This document shows positions 17,453-26,693 of a stretch of DNA of 64,000 nt, piece after piece. Source of the stretch: Salipaludibacillus sp. CUR1. GTDB taxonomy: Bacteria; Bacillota; Bacilli; Bacillales; Salisediminibacteriaceae. Both the position numbers and the translations under genes were made by a program. Below the pieces are notes generated by a model, which had not been told where the DNA came from, did no database searches, and worked only from the letters and a program-made list of their open reading frames with translations. Position 1 is the first letter of the stretch. Each line of letters opens with the position of its first letter. The stretch lies in NCBI RefSeq assembly GCF_021028955.1, contig NZ_JAIWPE010000014.1, positions 1-64,000 on the forward strand, written 5' to 3'.

Positions 17453-18823
17453 ATGATTAAAAGAACATTAGAGGATATTGCTGCGTGGGTGAATGGAGAA
17501 GTTTCCGGACAGGGCGCCGCTTCATTGGAAATTGCGGGTGTATCCAAAGATACAAGAACGATACGAGAAGGAAATTTATATATCCCGATTGCCGGGGAAA
17601 ATTTTAACGGCCATGCTTTTGTGAGAGACGCTGCCGGGAAGGGAGCAGCTGGCTCCCTTTGGCAAAAAGACCAGCCGAATCCACCTGCTGATCTGCCGCT
17701 TATATTAGTCGAAGACACGTTACAGGCATTACAGGATCTGGCGAGCAGCTACTTAGCAAGCCTGCCGGCAAAAGTGATCGGCATTACCGGCAGCAATGGA
17801 AAAACCACCACAAAAGATATGGTGGCTTCTGTGCTTGCCACGACTTATAAGGTTCAGAAAACGGAAGGGAATTATAATAATCATATCGGCCTTCCCTTGA
17901 CAATTCTCAGCCTTGAAGAAGACACCGAAATGGCTGTATTGGAAATGGGGATGAGCGGGAGAGGTGAAATCGACCTTCTTTCCAGAATCGCTAAGCCTGA
18001 AGCGGCCATCATTACAAACATTGGTGAATCTCATTTACAGGATTTAGGTTCACGTGAAGGCATTTCGGAGGCAAAATTTGAAATTACGTCAGGACTCAGA
18101 GAAAACGGGACCCTTGTAATTGACGGAGATGAGCCGCTATTAACTGAAAAAGTGGTGAACAGCCCGTTTCATGTCATCACCTTTGGCGGAGCTGAAACGA
18201 ATGACTATTTTCCGGTAAAAATTGAGCAGAAGAGCGATGGGACATTCTTTACGACAAACCGGGAAGATGGCGCTGAATTTTTTATCCCAGTTCTTGGTAA
18301 ACATAATATTAATAATGCCCTCGCTGTTATTGCGGTTGCCCAAAAATTTGGGGTGGCAGTCTCTGATATTAAAAAAGGGCTCGAAAAGCTTAAAATCACA
18401 GGGATGCGCACTGAATTAATTGAAGGGAACGGCGGCGTGACACTGATTAATGACGCCTATAATGCCAGTCCGACATCCATGCGCGCTGCGGTTGAATTGC
18501 TGCAGGATTTAAAAGGCTACAAGAAAAAAATAGTGGTCCTGTCAGATATGCTTGAACTGGGCGCTGAGGAAGAAACCTTCCATTTTGAAACAGGAAAAGA
18601 TATAGATCCTGATAAAATTGACTATGTTTTTACTTTTGGCGTGCTCGGTAAGAAAATCGCAGAGGGGGCAAAAGTGAAATTTCAGGATCACTGCGTTTTT
18701 GCCTATGAGGATAAACAGGCATTGATTGCAAAACTGAAGGAAGTTGTGGAGAAAGAGGACATTGTGTTAGTTAAAGGCTCCCGCGGCATGAAATTAGAAG
18801 AAGTGGTCAATGAATTTATATAA
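17453..18823 (+). CDS. murF: UDP-N-acetylmuramoyl-tripeptide--D-alanyl-D-alanine ligase
   Basis: 456 aa from ATG 17453, 8 bases after GGAG; the ATG at 17447 is too close. It adds D-Ala-D-Ala to UDP-MurNAc-tripeptide in the cytoplasm. Mur-ligase order: N-terminal substrate domain with VSKDTRTIREGNLYIPIAGENFNG (split to stay short: VSKDTR, GENFNGHAF); central ATPase with GITGSNGKTTTKD (110-122), EMGMSGRGEI and GESHLQDLGS; then HNINNALAVIA and NDAYNASPTSM of the C-terminal domain. It follows ddl, the usual Bacillus arrangement. Confidence 0.96.
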   Translation: MIKRTLEDIAAWVNGEVSGQGAASLEIAGVSKDTRTIREGNLYIPIAGENFNGHAFVRDAAGKGAAGSLWQKDQPNPPADLPLILVEDTLQALQDLASSYLASLPAKVIGITGSNGKTTTKDMVASVLATTYKVQKTEGNYNNHIGLPLTILSLEEDTEMAVLEMGMSGRGEIDLLSRIAKPEAAIITNIGESHLQDLGSREGISEAKFEITSGLRENGTLVIDGDEPLLTEKVVNSPFHVITFGGAETNDYFPVKIEQKSDGTFFTTNREDGAEFFIPVLGKHNINNALAVIAVAQKFGVAVSDIKKGLEKLKITGMRTELIEGNGGVTLINDAYNASPTSMRAAVELLQDLKGYKKKIVVLSDMLELGAEEETFHFETGKDIDPDKIDYVFTFGVLGKKIAEGAKVKFQDHCVFAYEDKQALIAKLKEVVEKEDIVLVKGSRGMKLEEVVNEFI

Positions 18824-18837
18824 TATAGGTGTAATTG

Positions 18838-18877
18838 AAAGAAGGACTTAATGTTTTAATGAGTCCTTCTTTTTTTA
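18838..18877 (+). terminator. murF terminator
   Basis: GAAGGACT pairs with AGTCCTTC around a 13-base loop, followed by eight T. Confidence 0.85.
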
Positions 18878-19200
18878 TTGCGTTTTTTTATGTCAACGGT
18901 TTTATTCCCCCGAATTTACCCTTCTCCAGACCTCCCCTTTATTTCCGAACGACTAAGGATATAAATATAAAAGAATGTATGAAATTCTGCAAAGTAATTG
19001 CTTGTTTATTAAGAGGCTCGGTTTAAAAAACGCCGTGAATACAGAAACCTCCTGAAGTAACGCAGTCTTTCTTTTTTTTACATAAATCTTTTTTAAAAAA
19101 AGAAAGTGATTAGAGAAACTATTTAAATTTAAGCTGTTCGGGTAAAGAAGAGGTAGGAACATATAAAATTATGCATTTAAATATAAAGGAGTTGGAGCAG
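18878..19200. other. Intergenic region before the gamma-glutamyltransferase
   Basis: AT-rich 320 bp. Two A/T runs near 19065-19100 (TTTCTTTTTTTTAC and AAAAAAAGAAAGT) could pair loosely. No gene or defined operator was seen. Confidence 0.35.
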
Positions 19201-20919
19201 GTGAGCTTGGAAGACATATTTAATAAACAGAAAACAGTAACTGAAGGAAGCAACGAGCATACAGTTAGCGGTAATTATGGAATGGTATCAAGTCCTATAC
19301 ATGAAGTATCGGAAATAGGAGAGGAAGTGCTCAAAGACGGAGGGAATGCGATTGATGCCATCATTGCCATGCAGTTTGCTTTAGGGCCGGCTGAAGGAAT
19401 GAATACAGGTATAGGAGCCGGCGGGTTTATTATGTATTATGACAGCGAAAAAAACGAGACTAAAGTTGTTAACGGCCATACGAGGGCTCCGGAAGCGGTA
19501 AAGCCCGACGTTTTTTATGAAAACGGAGAGCTAATGTCATTTGACGACCGTTCTATGAGCCCGAGGTCGGTGGGCGTGCCGGGCTCCACAAAGATGCTCG
19601 AACTCGCTCATGAACGCTACGGGTCTATGCCGCTTGAACGGCTTGTTGATCCGGCTATAAAGCTGGCAGAAGAGGAGTTCCGGGTAAACAGCCTTTGGGA
19701 ACGAACGATAGATTTGTTTGAACACCGTCTCGGGGACGAAGCGAAAAAAATATATATGCCGAATGGCACTAAGCTTAAAGAGGGAGACACGATCAGGCAG
19801 ACTGATTACGCCCGTGCATTAAAAGCGATTCGAAAAGAAGGATTCAAATCTGTTTACGAAGGCGAAATTGCTGATGCGATTATTGAAACGCTTCAGGAAG
19901 AAGGCGGGATCATGACGAAAAAAGATCTGGAAAGCTACGAAGCTGCCATTGATAATCCTCTGTGGGGGAGCTATAAAGAGTTTGACTTTGCATTTCCTTC
20001 TCCTCCGAACGGCGGCGGGTTTGCAGTATCCCAGCTCTTAAAAATACTTGAACCGCTTGAAATCAGCCAATATGATATTAAATCCTGGAAAAAATACCAC
20101 CTGCTTGCTGAATCGATGCGGCTCGCTATTGCTGATCAGCAAACATATATGGGAGATCCTGCTTTTGTGGATATTCCGATGGAAGGCCTTTTTAATGATG
20201 AGTATCTGGAAGAGAGGCGAAAGCTCCTAAACTTCGATTTTCGAAGAGAAGAAATAAAAGGCGGAGACCCGTATAAATATCAGAAAGGGGAAGCCGGCCG
20301 GGAAATGAAACAGGATACGAGTGAAAAAGGAATGGAAACCACCCATTTCACTGCTGTGGACCGCTGGGGTAATATTGCCGCATGTACAACGTCACTGGAG
20401 CGGATGTTCGGTTCCGGAATTATGGTGCCTGGATACGGATTCGTACTCAATAACGATTTAACTGATTTTAGCCCGGAACCTGGGTCGGCCAACGAACCTA
20501 ATGGGAAAAAGTATGCAGTCAGTTCAAAAGCCCCTACTATTGTTTATCATGACGATAAGCCGTTCTTTACTCTTGGGTCACCAGGGGCCTCAACTATTGT
20601 TGGTTCTGTCGTACAGGTCTTTTTGCACCTTATTGAATACAAAATGGATTTGAGAGAAGCAGTTGCTGAAACGAGAATATTTAACAACCCGGATTTGTCT
20701 ATGGAATGGGAAGATGGAATAAATGAAGAAGCGATGAAGAAGTTGAAAGAACTCGGCTATGAGCTTGACAGAAGCTTTAAGACACAGACAGCAGATGTCA
20801 GAATTGGTGATGTGCAGGCTATCCTGATTGATCCTGAAACCGGAAAACTTTACGGTGCGGCAGATTCACCTCGTCCGGGAGCAGCGATAGGTCTGACAGA
20901 GCCGCCTGCTGAGAAATAA
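19201..20919 (+). CDS. Gamma-glutamyltransferase family protein without signal peptide
   Basis: 572 aa from GTG 19201, 9 bases after AAAGGAG; an ATG at 19171 has a poorer site. It is an Ntn-hydrolase precursor: the chain should self-cleave before Thr380 (METTHFTAVDRWGN), giving large and small subunits. Other family blocks: GGNAIDAIIAMQFALG, GIGAGGFIMYY, GVPGS, PSPPNGGG and LGSPGAST. No secretion signal or lipobox is present with either start, so it appears cytoplasmic, as in the YwrD-like branch rather than the secreted Ggt. It would act on glutathione-like or gamma-glutamyl compounds; the true substrate is unknown. Confidence 0.9.
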   Translation: MSLEDIFNKQKTVTEGSNEHTVSGNYGMVSSPIHEVSEIGEEVLKDGGNAIDAIIAMQFALGPAEGMNTGIGAGGFIMYYDSEKNETKVVNGHTRAPEAVKPDVFYENGELMSFDDRSMSPRSVGVPGSTKMLELAHERYGSMPLERLVDPAIKLAEEEFRVNSLWERTIDLFEHRLGDEAKKIYMPNGTKLKEGDTIRQTDYARALKAIRKEGFKSVYEGEIADAIIETLQEEGGIMTKKDLESYEAAIDNPLWGSYKEFDFAFPSPPNGGGFAVSQLLKILEPLEISQYDIKSWKKYHLLAESMRLAIADQQTYMGDPAFVDIPMEGLFNDEYLEERRKLLNFDFRREEIKGGDPYKYQKGEAGREMKQDTSEKGMETTHFTAVDRWGNIAACTTSLERMFGSGIMVPGYGFVLNNDLTDFSPEPGSANEPNGKKYAVSSKAPTIVYHDDKPFFTLGSPGASTIVGSVVQVFLHLIEYKMDLREAVAETRIFNNPDLSMEWEDGINEEAMKKLKELGYELDRSFKTQTADVRIGDVQAILIDPETGKLYGAADSPRPGAAIGLTEPPAEK

Positions 20920-20980
20920 AATCACCCGGTCTTTTTCAGGTGAAAGAAAAAACAGTCAGGCTGTTTAAATAATTTCAAGC

Positions 20981-21018
20981 AGGCATGAGTCCGGATGGAA
21001 CCGGACTTATGCCTTTTT
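20981..21018 (+). terminator. Terminator after the gamma-glutamyltransferase
   Basis: AGGCATGAGTCCGG pairs with CCGGACTTATGCCT, followed by TTTT. Confidence 0.85.
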
Positions 21019-21146
21019 CATTTTAGAAAAGGTTCTTCTGTTAATGTATCTTAAGCAGCAGATCCTTTTGAAAGATAAATGGATAAGAAAGCGGAGAATC
21101 ATCCATACTACACCTTGACAGGAATATTATGGAGGTGTTGAAAATC

Positions 21147-21350
21147 ATGAATCAGATGTCGATGAGAGAACTCTATACGGTCGAAGATGAAGTGCGGGCA
21201 GAAGAGATAACAGCTAAAACTCTGAACTGGTGTGCTTCTCAATGTAAAGACGCTGAAATTAGACGGTTACTGGAAGAGCTAGCCGAACAGCATCAATTGC
21301 AGGTAGCTGAGATCGCTAAATATTTTAATAACTCTGGGTTAACCCAATAG
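21147..21350 (+). CDS. Small coat-F-like protein, first of a pair
   Basis: 67 aa from ATG 21147, 9 bases after GGAGGTG (an ATG at 21129 precedes the ribosome site). Mostly helical: MSMRELYTVEDEVRAEEITAKTLNWCASQCKDAEIRRLL resembles the first helices of coat F/ferritin-like spore proteins. The next gene starts 12 bp after the stop, so they are co-transcribed. A spore-coat role is inferred from its partner. Confidence 0.65.
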   Translation: MNQMSMRELYTVEDEVRAEEITAKTLNWCASQCKDAEIRRLLEELAEQHQLQVAEIAKYFNNSGLTQ

Positions 21351-21362
21351 GAGGTGCTTCAC

Positions 21363-21662
21363 ATGCCGAATAATATAGAAGGCCGCGGATTGACTGATCG
21401 TGAAATGCTTCAGCTTTGTCTTGAACTGGAGAAGGGAAGATGCCGAAGTGCTGCCGACACATTACTCGAGACAAGCCATGAACAGCTCAGAGAAGTCTAT
21501 CAAAGGTGTTTTAACAATGCGAGAGATAGCCAGTATGCTATGTACAATCTGATGAATTCAAAGGGATGGTATATCCAGTCTCAGGCTTCACGTGAGGAGG
21601 TCGGAAGGGTTCAGGAGGAAATGCAAAATAATCTGCACCCGGATGACCAGTTTTTACCATAG
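21363..21662 (+). CDS. Spore coat protein, coat F domain
   Basis: 99 aa from ATG 21363 behind AGGAGGTG; the upstream GTG is inside that site. It is a helical bundle with a coat F-type pattern: LTDREMLQLCLELEK, a central LLETSHEQLREVYQRCFNNAR, then QYAMYNLMNSKGWYIQSQAS. The WY.Q.Q.A stretch is typical of CotF relatives. Probably deposited in the spore coat. It forms a two-gene unit with the preceding small protein, closed by a strong terminator. Confidence 0.75.
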   Translation: MPNNIEGRGLTDREMLQLCLELEKGRCRSAADTLLETSHEQLREVYQRCFNNARDSQYAMYNLMNSKGWYIQSQASREEVGRVQEEMQNNLHPDDQFLP

Positions 21663-21670
21663 GATTCTCT

Positions 21671-21706
21671 CACCCTCTGTCTAAAAGACGGGGGGGATTT
21701 TTTTTG
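21671..21706 (+). terminator. Terminator of the coat-F-like pair
   Basis: CACCCTCTGTCT can pair with AGACGGGGGG around AAA, followed by eight T. Confidence 0.75.
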
Positions 21707-21786
21707 GAAAAATACTAAAAAATGTATTAACTTTTCTTAAAAACGGGTACTGGAATAAAATACGACGTTTTACAGGGGGAAAGCAC

Positions 21787-22512
21787 GTGTTCAAAGAAGC
21801 AATCGAATTGTTTGAAGAAAGTATTATCATTACAGACAAAAACCTGTACATTCTTTATATTAACGAGTCCTATGAGCAGTTATTCGGTTTATCTTTTAAG
21901 GAAGTGGAAGGGAGACATCTTCATGAAGTGTTCCCGGAGACACCGGACGAGGCCCGCCTGGCAACTCAAACAGTTAATGCGAAGGAAGGCCTGAGCTTTA
22001 AAAATATTAATTTTCACTGGAAAGGCAGGGACTTGGTATTAAGAGTCCAGACAAAAATTCATTACGATCAAAATGGAGAGATTGAATTTGTAATGACTCA
22101 AATTGAAGATGTCACAGAAAATGTTGAACGTCAGCAGGAACGTGACGCCATGATTCAAGAGATGACAATTAATATTATCCCCGTTACAGAGGAAATTGGG
22201 ATTCTGCCCCTCCATGCCATCAAGACGGAAAATCAGAAAGATATTATTGTAGAGAATACCCTCATTCAATGCCGCTCACTCGGAGTAAAATATCTGGCTC
22301 TCGATCTCTCATCTTTAAAAGTAATGGATGAAGAATTTGCTTTCATAATTTCAAGGTTATTAAGCACTCTTAAACTGCTTGGGGTTAAAGTTTTTATATC
22401 CGGTATTCAGCCTGAAGTGGTTCCTTATATTCAGACGAATTATGAGTATCTGTCGGAATATTCTACTTATCAGACGCTTCATCAGGCAATAGATGAACTA
22501 TTATGCAAGTAG
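21787..22512 (+). CDS. PAS-STAS domain signalling protein
   Basis: 241 aa from GTG 21787 behind GGGGGA. Residues 1-120 form a PAS domain (ESIIITDKNLYILYINESYEQLFG start, ITQIEDVTE-type end). Residues about 125-240 form a STAS domain (NIIPVTEEIGILPL, LALDLSSLKVMDEEFAFIISRL). This is the layout of stressosome proteins such as RsbR and YtvA. The cysteine motif that binds flavin in LOV domains is absent, so it is not a blue-light sensor. The ligand is unknown, and no rsb partner genes lie in the window. The conserved STAS phosphoacceptor position cannot be assigned with confidence. Confidence 0.8.
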   Translation: MFKEAIELFEESIIITDKNLYILYINESYEQLFGLSFKEVEGRHLHEVFPETPDEARLATQTVNAKEGLSFKNINFHWKGRDLVLRVQTKIHYDQNGEIEFVMTQIEDVTENVERQQERDAMIQEMTINIIPVTEEIGILPLHAIKTENQKDIIVENTLIQCRSLGVKYLALDLSSLKVMDEEFAFIISRLLSTLKLLGVKVFISGIQPEVVPYIQTNYEYLSEYSTYQTLHQAIDELLCK

Positions 22513-22598
22513 TAGGCCCATTTAAAATAGAAAAAGCTAAATTCAAAACAATCAGAACACACCTGATGGTTTGACAATTTAATGAAAAAATCAGCGTT

Positions 22599-22625
22599 AA
22601 AAGACCTTTAACCGGGTCTTTTTTT
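22599..22625 (+). terminator. Terminator after the PAS-STAS gene
   Basis: AAAAGACC pairs with GGTCTTTT around a short loop, followed by a T run. Confidence 0.75.
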
Positions 22626-22735
22626 GTCTGTTAAACAAGCAAGAGTGCGGAATGGCGGGATTTGAACTTATATTATCTGTAAGTTTTTTCAATAGAGAGG
22701 CAATTTCGACTGTATTTCTAAATGTTTTAAAATAG

Positions 22736-22748
22736 TTCCAAATTGGAA
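22736..22748. promoter_or_regulatory. Short perfect palindrome before the BCCT gene
   Basis: TTCCAAATTGGAA lies 60 bp upstream of the start, inside the probable promoter. It could be an operator; no regulator gene adjoins it. Confidence 0.3.
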
Positions 22749-22807
22749 TATACCCTTAGGGAGCGTCTTTTTTAAACGTTATATCTTTTAAACAGGAGGT
22801 TATCAAT

Positions 22808-24391
22808 GTGAGTAAAGAGAGTGAAGATTCAAGCAAGGGCAGATTAATAGATTATAAAATATTTTTGCCTTCTTTATTTATTATTATTGCTATAAGTATT
22901 CCTTTTTCAACTAATGAGGCAGCATCCTTAAATGTGTTAAATAATATATTCGATAGAATAGTTGAGGTTTTCAGCTGGGGGTATATTTGGTACGCCCTTA
23001 TCCTTCTTGGGGCGGCTTTATATTTTTCATTTTCAAAATATGGGAATGTCGTTTTAGGGGATCCGAGGGAGAAACCCCGATTTACTTTATTCGAGTATGC
23101 TTCCATATTAATTGCTATGGGACTTGGTTCAACCATTATGAGGACCGGAATGGTTGAATGGGCCAATGTGGCCTCAGACCCGCCTTTTGGCATAGAAGCG
23201 CAGTCAGGTGAAGCCTTATTAATGGGGAACGCCTACAGTATGTTCCTATGGAGTTTTCAGACATTTGCCATCTTTGTTATGGCGGCTCCAGCTATGGCTT
23301 ACATTCTGCACGTAAGGAAACGTCCACTAATGAGGATTTCCGAGGCGTGCCGTTGTATATTCGGTGATAAGTTTACCGATGGGCTGGGGGGTAAATTTCT
23401 GGACATGATCTTTCTGGTCAGTATCCTTGCCGGGGCAGCAGTCACATTAGGATTAGGAACACCAATTGTAACTTATAATTTATCACAGCTGTTTACAATA
23501 GAGGTGACGTTCGGATTAACTTTAGTAGTAACAATAATATGGGTTATCCTATTTTCTATCAGTGCTTACTTAGGTATCGACAGAGGAATTAAAAGGTTAA
23601 GTACATTTAATATGTATCTAGCCGGAGGGTTTGCTTTATTCGTAATGATTGCGGGGCCAGGGGTATTTATCCTTGATTATTTTACTGAAAGTATCAGTGT
23701 CCTTCTAACGAACTATATTGATATTTCTCTTTATACAGATTCTATTAATGCAGAAGGGGCAACCCATATGCAAAGCAATACAATATTCTGGTTTGCATAT
23801 AACGCCACTTGGGCAATGCTTCACAGTATTTTTGCTGCGAAAATCTCCCAGGGAAGAACCGTTAAAGAGATGATTTTAACTTATTTAATGGCGCCGACAA
23901 TGTTAGCCTGGGTAGCAACGGGTGTACTTGGCGGTTTAGGGGTACAGCGTTATTTAACAGGTGAAGTTCCTGTAATTGACATTGTCACAAACAATGATCA
24001 AATGGCTGCTATTCCTGAGATTTTAAGCTCACTGCCGTTTGCTACACTTGCTATTGCAGTGTTTACGATCGTAGCTATGATTTTCTTAACGACTACGCTG
24101 GACTCCACTACTTATACAATAGCAGCTTATACGAGTACAAAAGATATGAGTAAATACGAGCCTTCGAGAATGCTTCGTATTATGGTAGCCGGGATTGTAG
24201 CAGCCGTCGCTTTAGTGTTAATGAGAGTAGGCGGACTGGCACCTCTCGAAGTAGTATCGGGTCTTATGGGCTTGCCTATCATTGTCATTCAGTTTCTGAC
24301 AATCTATGCGGCTGTAAAAATGATGGATCAGGACAAGGCCTGGGAGAGAAATACGAGAAAACAGGCTGAACGTGAAAAACGGACAGGATAA
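22808..24391 (+). CDS. BCCT-family transporter
   Basis: 527 aa from GTG 22808 behind AGGAGG, with twelve hydrophobic segments. The family (betaine/carnitine/choline transporters) imports quaternary ammonium compounds. The family signature region reads FWFAYNATWAMLHSIFAAKISQGRTVKE, whose right half is typical, while the usual Trp-rich left part is weakened. The glycine motif after segment three is MGLGSTIMRTGMVEWA, unlike the sodium-coupled BetP type. The long acidic or basic tails used for osmosensing are short here. It may move a compound other than glycine betaine. Monocistronic, with terminators on both sides. Confidence 0.85.
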   Translation: MSKESEDSSKGRLIDYKIFLPSLFIIIAISIPFSTNEAASLNVLNNIFDRIVEVFSWGYIWYALILLGAALYFSFSKYGNVVLGDPREKPRFTLFEYASILIAMGLGSTIMRTGMVEWANVASDPPFGIEAQSGEALLMGNAYSMFLWSFQTFAIFVMAAPAMAYILHVRKRPLMRISEACRCIFGDKFTDGLGGKFLDMIFLVSILAGAAVTLGLGTPIVTYNLSQLFTIEVTFGLTLVVTIIWVILFSISAYLGIDRGIKRLSTFNMYLAGGFALFVMIAGPGVFILDYFTESISVLLTNYIDISLYTDSINAEGATHMQSNTIFWFAYNATWAMLHSIFAAKISQGRTVKEMILTYLMAPTMLAWVATGVLGGLGVQRYLTGEVPVIDIVTNNDQMAAIPEILSSLPFATLAIAVFTIVAMIFLTTTLDSTTYTIAAYTSTKDMSKYEPSRMLRIMVAGIVAAVALVLMRVGGLAPLEVVSGLMGLPIIVIQFLTIYAAVKMMDQDKAWERNTRKQAEREKRTG

Positions 24392-24396
24392 AGCAG

Positions 24397-24441
24397 AAAG
24401 TCCTTTATGTTGGGCGGGTCCCCACATGAAGGGCTTTTTTT
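24397..24441 (+). terminator. BCCT gene terminator
   Basis: AAAGTCCTTTATGT pairs with ACATGAAGGGCTTT, with GGG/CCC inside, followed by a T run. Confidence 0.8.
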
Positions 24442-24862
24442 ATGAGCTTATCTCCGCCCTTTATGGACAACTCACTTATAGTACTGGCTTCTGAGTCCCC
24501 AATATAATCGGTTTATGACCCACTTACCAGCTTCTTTACACGCTGAGTGGGTTATATTAGTCCGCGAACTCAAAATACACTTAATGTTAGCTGGTTTTTA
24601 GTTCTGGCATATTTCTAAAATTTCTTTGAAGGAAATTTTGTGAAAATATCAACAAATAAATTGTTAATACATACCATTCCAAGTAAAATGACAATCAGGT
24701 AACAAAAGAGTTTGAGATTAATAGTGTGTCAAAGGCTGTAAACTAAAGTGCTGTTAAAGTGAAACGGTACGCAGCGAAGATTAAACGTGTATTCCTGGAT
24801 ACAGGAGTGTGGCTGGACATCACTACTTTTTAAACACCCCTAAAACTAAAGGAGGAGCAAAT
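24442..24862. other. Intergenic region before yfcC-like gene
   Basis: About 420 bp. A loose inverted repeat around ACCCACTTACCAGC / GCTGAGTGGGTT (24517-24555) is visible. No gene or known riboswitch was recognised. Confidence 0.35.
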
Positions 24863-26362
24863 ATGCCGCAGAGAAAATGGGAGATGCCCCATACGTTTAT
24901 TATTATCTTTTTTGTCGTGATTCTTGCTGGGTTGCTGACATATACGGTACCTATGGGGATTTTTGAAACGGAAGAGGTGACATACGAGAGCCAGGGGACA
25001 GAGCATACGAGAACAGTTTTAATTCCTGACACATTTGAGTATGTGACAGATGAGCAGGGAGAAGCGGTAAGGGACGGCGTGAGCCTCTTTGAACCTTTCG
25101 GTGAAGCTGGTTTCTTAAACTATGCATTTGAAGGCATGGTTTCAGGTGATAAATGGGGTTCTGCTGTAGGCGTCGTTGCTTTTATTTTAATTATTGGCGG
25201 AGCTTTTGGCATTATTATGCGGACCAAATCAATCGATCAGGGAATTCTGACTGTAATAGATAAAACAAAAGGCAGAGAGTCACTTATTATCCCTGTGATG
25301 TTCTTTTTCTTTTCCCTCGGTGGTGCTGTTTTCGGAATGGGTGAAGAAGCGATTGCATTTGCGATCATTCTTATACCGCTGGTTATTGCCTTAGGCTATG
25401 ATGCCATTACAGGAGTAATGATTACATATGTAGCCACTCAGATTGGTTTTGCCACTTCATGGATGAACCCATTCGGGGTAGCTATCGCACAAGGTGTGTC
25501 GGATGTGCCCGTGCTGTCAGGGGCCCCTTTTCGTATCGGCATGTGGGCTGTTTTTACGGCAGTCGGAATTATTTACACGATGTGGTACGCAAGGAAAGTG
25601 AAAAGAGACCCGAGGGCTTCTTACTCTATAAAAGCAAACGAGTATTTCAGAAAGCATAACCAGCAGCAGGATCTGAACAGGTCTTTTACTCTTGGGGACA
25701 CCCTTGTGGTGCTGACCTTAGTGCTCGGAATTGTGTGGATCATCTGGGGAGTGATACAGGACGCTTATTTCATTCCGGAAATCGCCACCCAGTTCTTTAC
25801 TATCGGGATAGTTGCCGGTGTTATTGGAGTTATCTTTAAGTTAAATAACATGAGAGTTAATGATATTGCAGAAAGTTTTTCTGAGGGTGCCCAGCAGCTG
25901 CTTCCTGCTGCACTGGTAGTAGGAATGGCTAAAGGGATTATCATCATATTAGGCGGGGATGCGGCTGATGAGCCTTCCGTTTTAAATACGATGCTTTACC
26001 ATGCCGGTGGAATGATTGATAATCTGCCTGAAATTCTTTCAGCAAGCTTCATCCTTATATTTCAATCTGTCATTAACTTTTTCGTCGTATCAGGTTCCGG
26101 CCAGGCAGCGCTGACCATGCCGTTAATTGCTCCATTATCAGATATTGCAGGAGTTTCCCGGCAGATCGCTGTCCTTGGTTTTCAGCTCGGTGACGGGTTA
26201 ACAAATATTATTGTTCCTACATCAGCTGCATTAATGGGAACTTTGGGTGCGGCGCGTATAGACTGGGGCACGTGGTTCCGTTTTATCATAAAATTTCAGC
26301 TTATTATGTTCGGCTTAGCATTTGTTTTTGTTATTATCGCTGTACTGATTAACTTTTCATAA
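24863..26362 (+). CDS. YfcC-family membrane transporter
   Basis: 499 aa from ATG 24863 behind AAAGGAGGAG; the frame is open 18 codons upstream without a site. About twelve hydrophobic segments, with an extracytoplasmic acidic loop (about 33-90) after the first. It resembles the YfcC/ArcD-like branch of the ion transporter superfamily: GVVAFILIIGGAFGIIMRTKSI, GMGEEAIAFAIILIPL, TSWMNPFGVAIAQ and SGSGQAALTMPLIAPLSDI. Relatives are annotated as C4-dicarboxylate or basic amino-acid carriers. Substrate not determined. Monocistronic. Confidence 0.85.
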   Translation: MPQRKWEMPHTFIIIFFVVILAGLLTYTVPMGIFETEEVTYESQGTEHTRTVLIPDTFEYVTDEQGEAVRDGVSLFEPFGEAGFLNYAFEGMVSGDKWGSAVGVVAFILIIGGAFGIIMRTKSIDQGILTVIDKTKGRESLIIPVMFFFFSLGGAVFGMGEEAIAFAIILIPLVIALGYDAITGVMITYVATQIGFATSWMNPFGVAIAQGVSDVPVLSGAPFRIGMWAVFTAVGIIYTMWYARKVKRDPRASYSIKANEYFRKHNQQQDLNRSFTLGDTLVVLTLVLGIVWIIWGVIQDAYFIPEIATQFFTIGIVAGVIGVIFKLNNMRVNDIAESFSEGAQQLLPAALVVGMAKGIIIILGGDAADEPSVLNTMLYHAGGMIDNLPEILSASFILIFQSVINFFVVSGSGQAALTMPLIAPLSDIAGVSRQIAVLGFQLGDGLTNIIVPTSAALMGTLGAARIDWGTWFRFIIKFQLIMFGLAFVFVIIAVLINFS

Positions 26363-26376
26363 GTAAGATGAGGGAG

Positions 26377-26406
26377 AAAACCGGCATTTATGTGCCGGTT
26401 TTTTTG
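26377..26406 (+). terminator. yfcC-like gene terminator
   Basis: AAAACCGGCAT pairs with GTGCCGGTTTT around a short loop, followed by more T. Confidence 0.85.
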
Positions 26407-26462
26407 GTGGGTGAACGTCCAGCACAAGAGTGAATTATTTAAAAGAAAATTCAGATAATTAA

Positions 26463-26490
26463 TTGACAGACATCCCTGATGTGTTATAAC
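26463..26490 (+). promoter_or_regulatory. Sigma-A type promoter for the 45-aa gene
   Basis: TTGACA (26463-26468) and TATAAC (26485-26490) are separated by 16 bp, about 50 bp before the small gene's start. Confidence 0.6.
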
Positions 26491-26540
26491 ATAGAATTTA
26501 AATAATGCATCTGTTATAAAACAAAAGGGAGATGTGAGTG

Positions 26541-26678
26541 ATGAAAAAGAACAATTTTCATGAATTTCTGCAGTCAATGAAAGAGGCTGAAAGTGAACAG
26601 TTATTCTTAAATGAAGAGGATAGACACCAGGAAAATATAGAAAACAGAGATTTCCTATTTACTCACATGTTTTTTTAA
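26541..26678 (+). CDS. Small acidic hypothetical protein (45 aa)
   Basis: 45 codons from ATG 26541, with AAGGGAG about 9 bases upstream and a good promoter further up. The protein starts MKKNNFHEFLQSMKEAESEQ and is rich in Glu, Asn and Phe, probably one helix. No family is recognised. It has its own promoter and ribosome site, so it is more than a chance frame. A repeat block follows directly. Confidence 0.5.
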   Translation: MKKNNFHEFLQSMKEAESEQLFLNEEDRHQENIENRDFLFTHMFF

Positions 26679-26693
26679 AAGATGAGCTTTCTA

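Noticed and set aside
21787-22146. LOV photosensor (YtvA-like) reading of the PAS domain
   Set aside because: The flavin-binding cysteine motif of LOV domains is absent.
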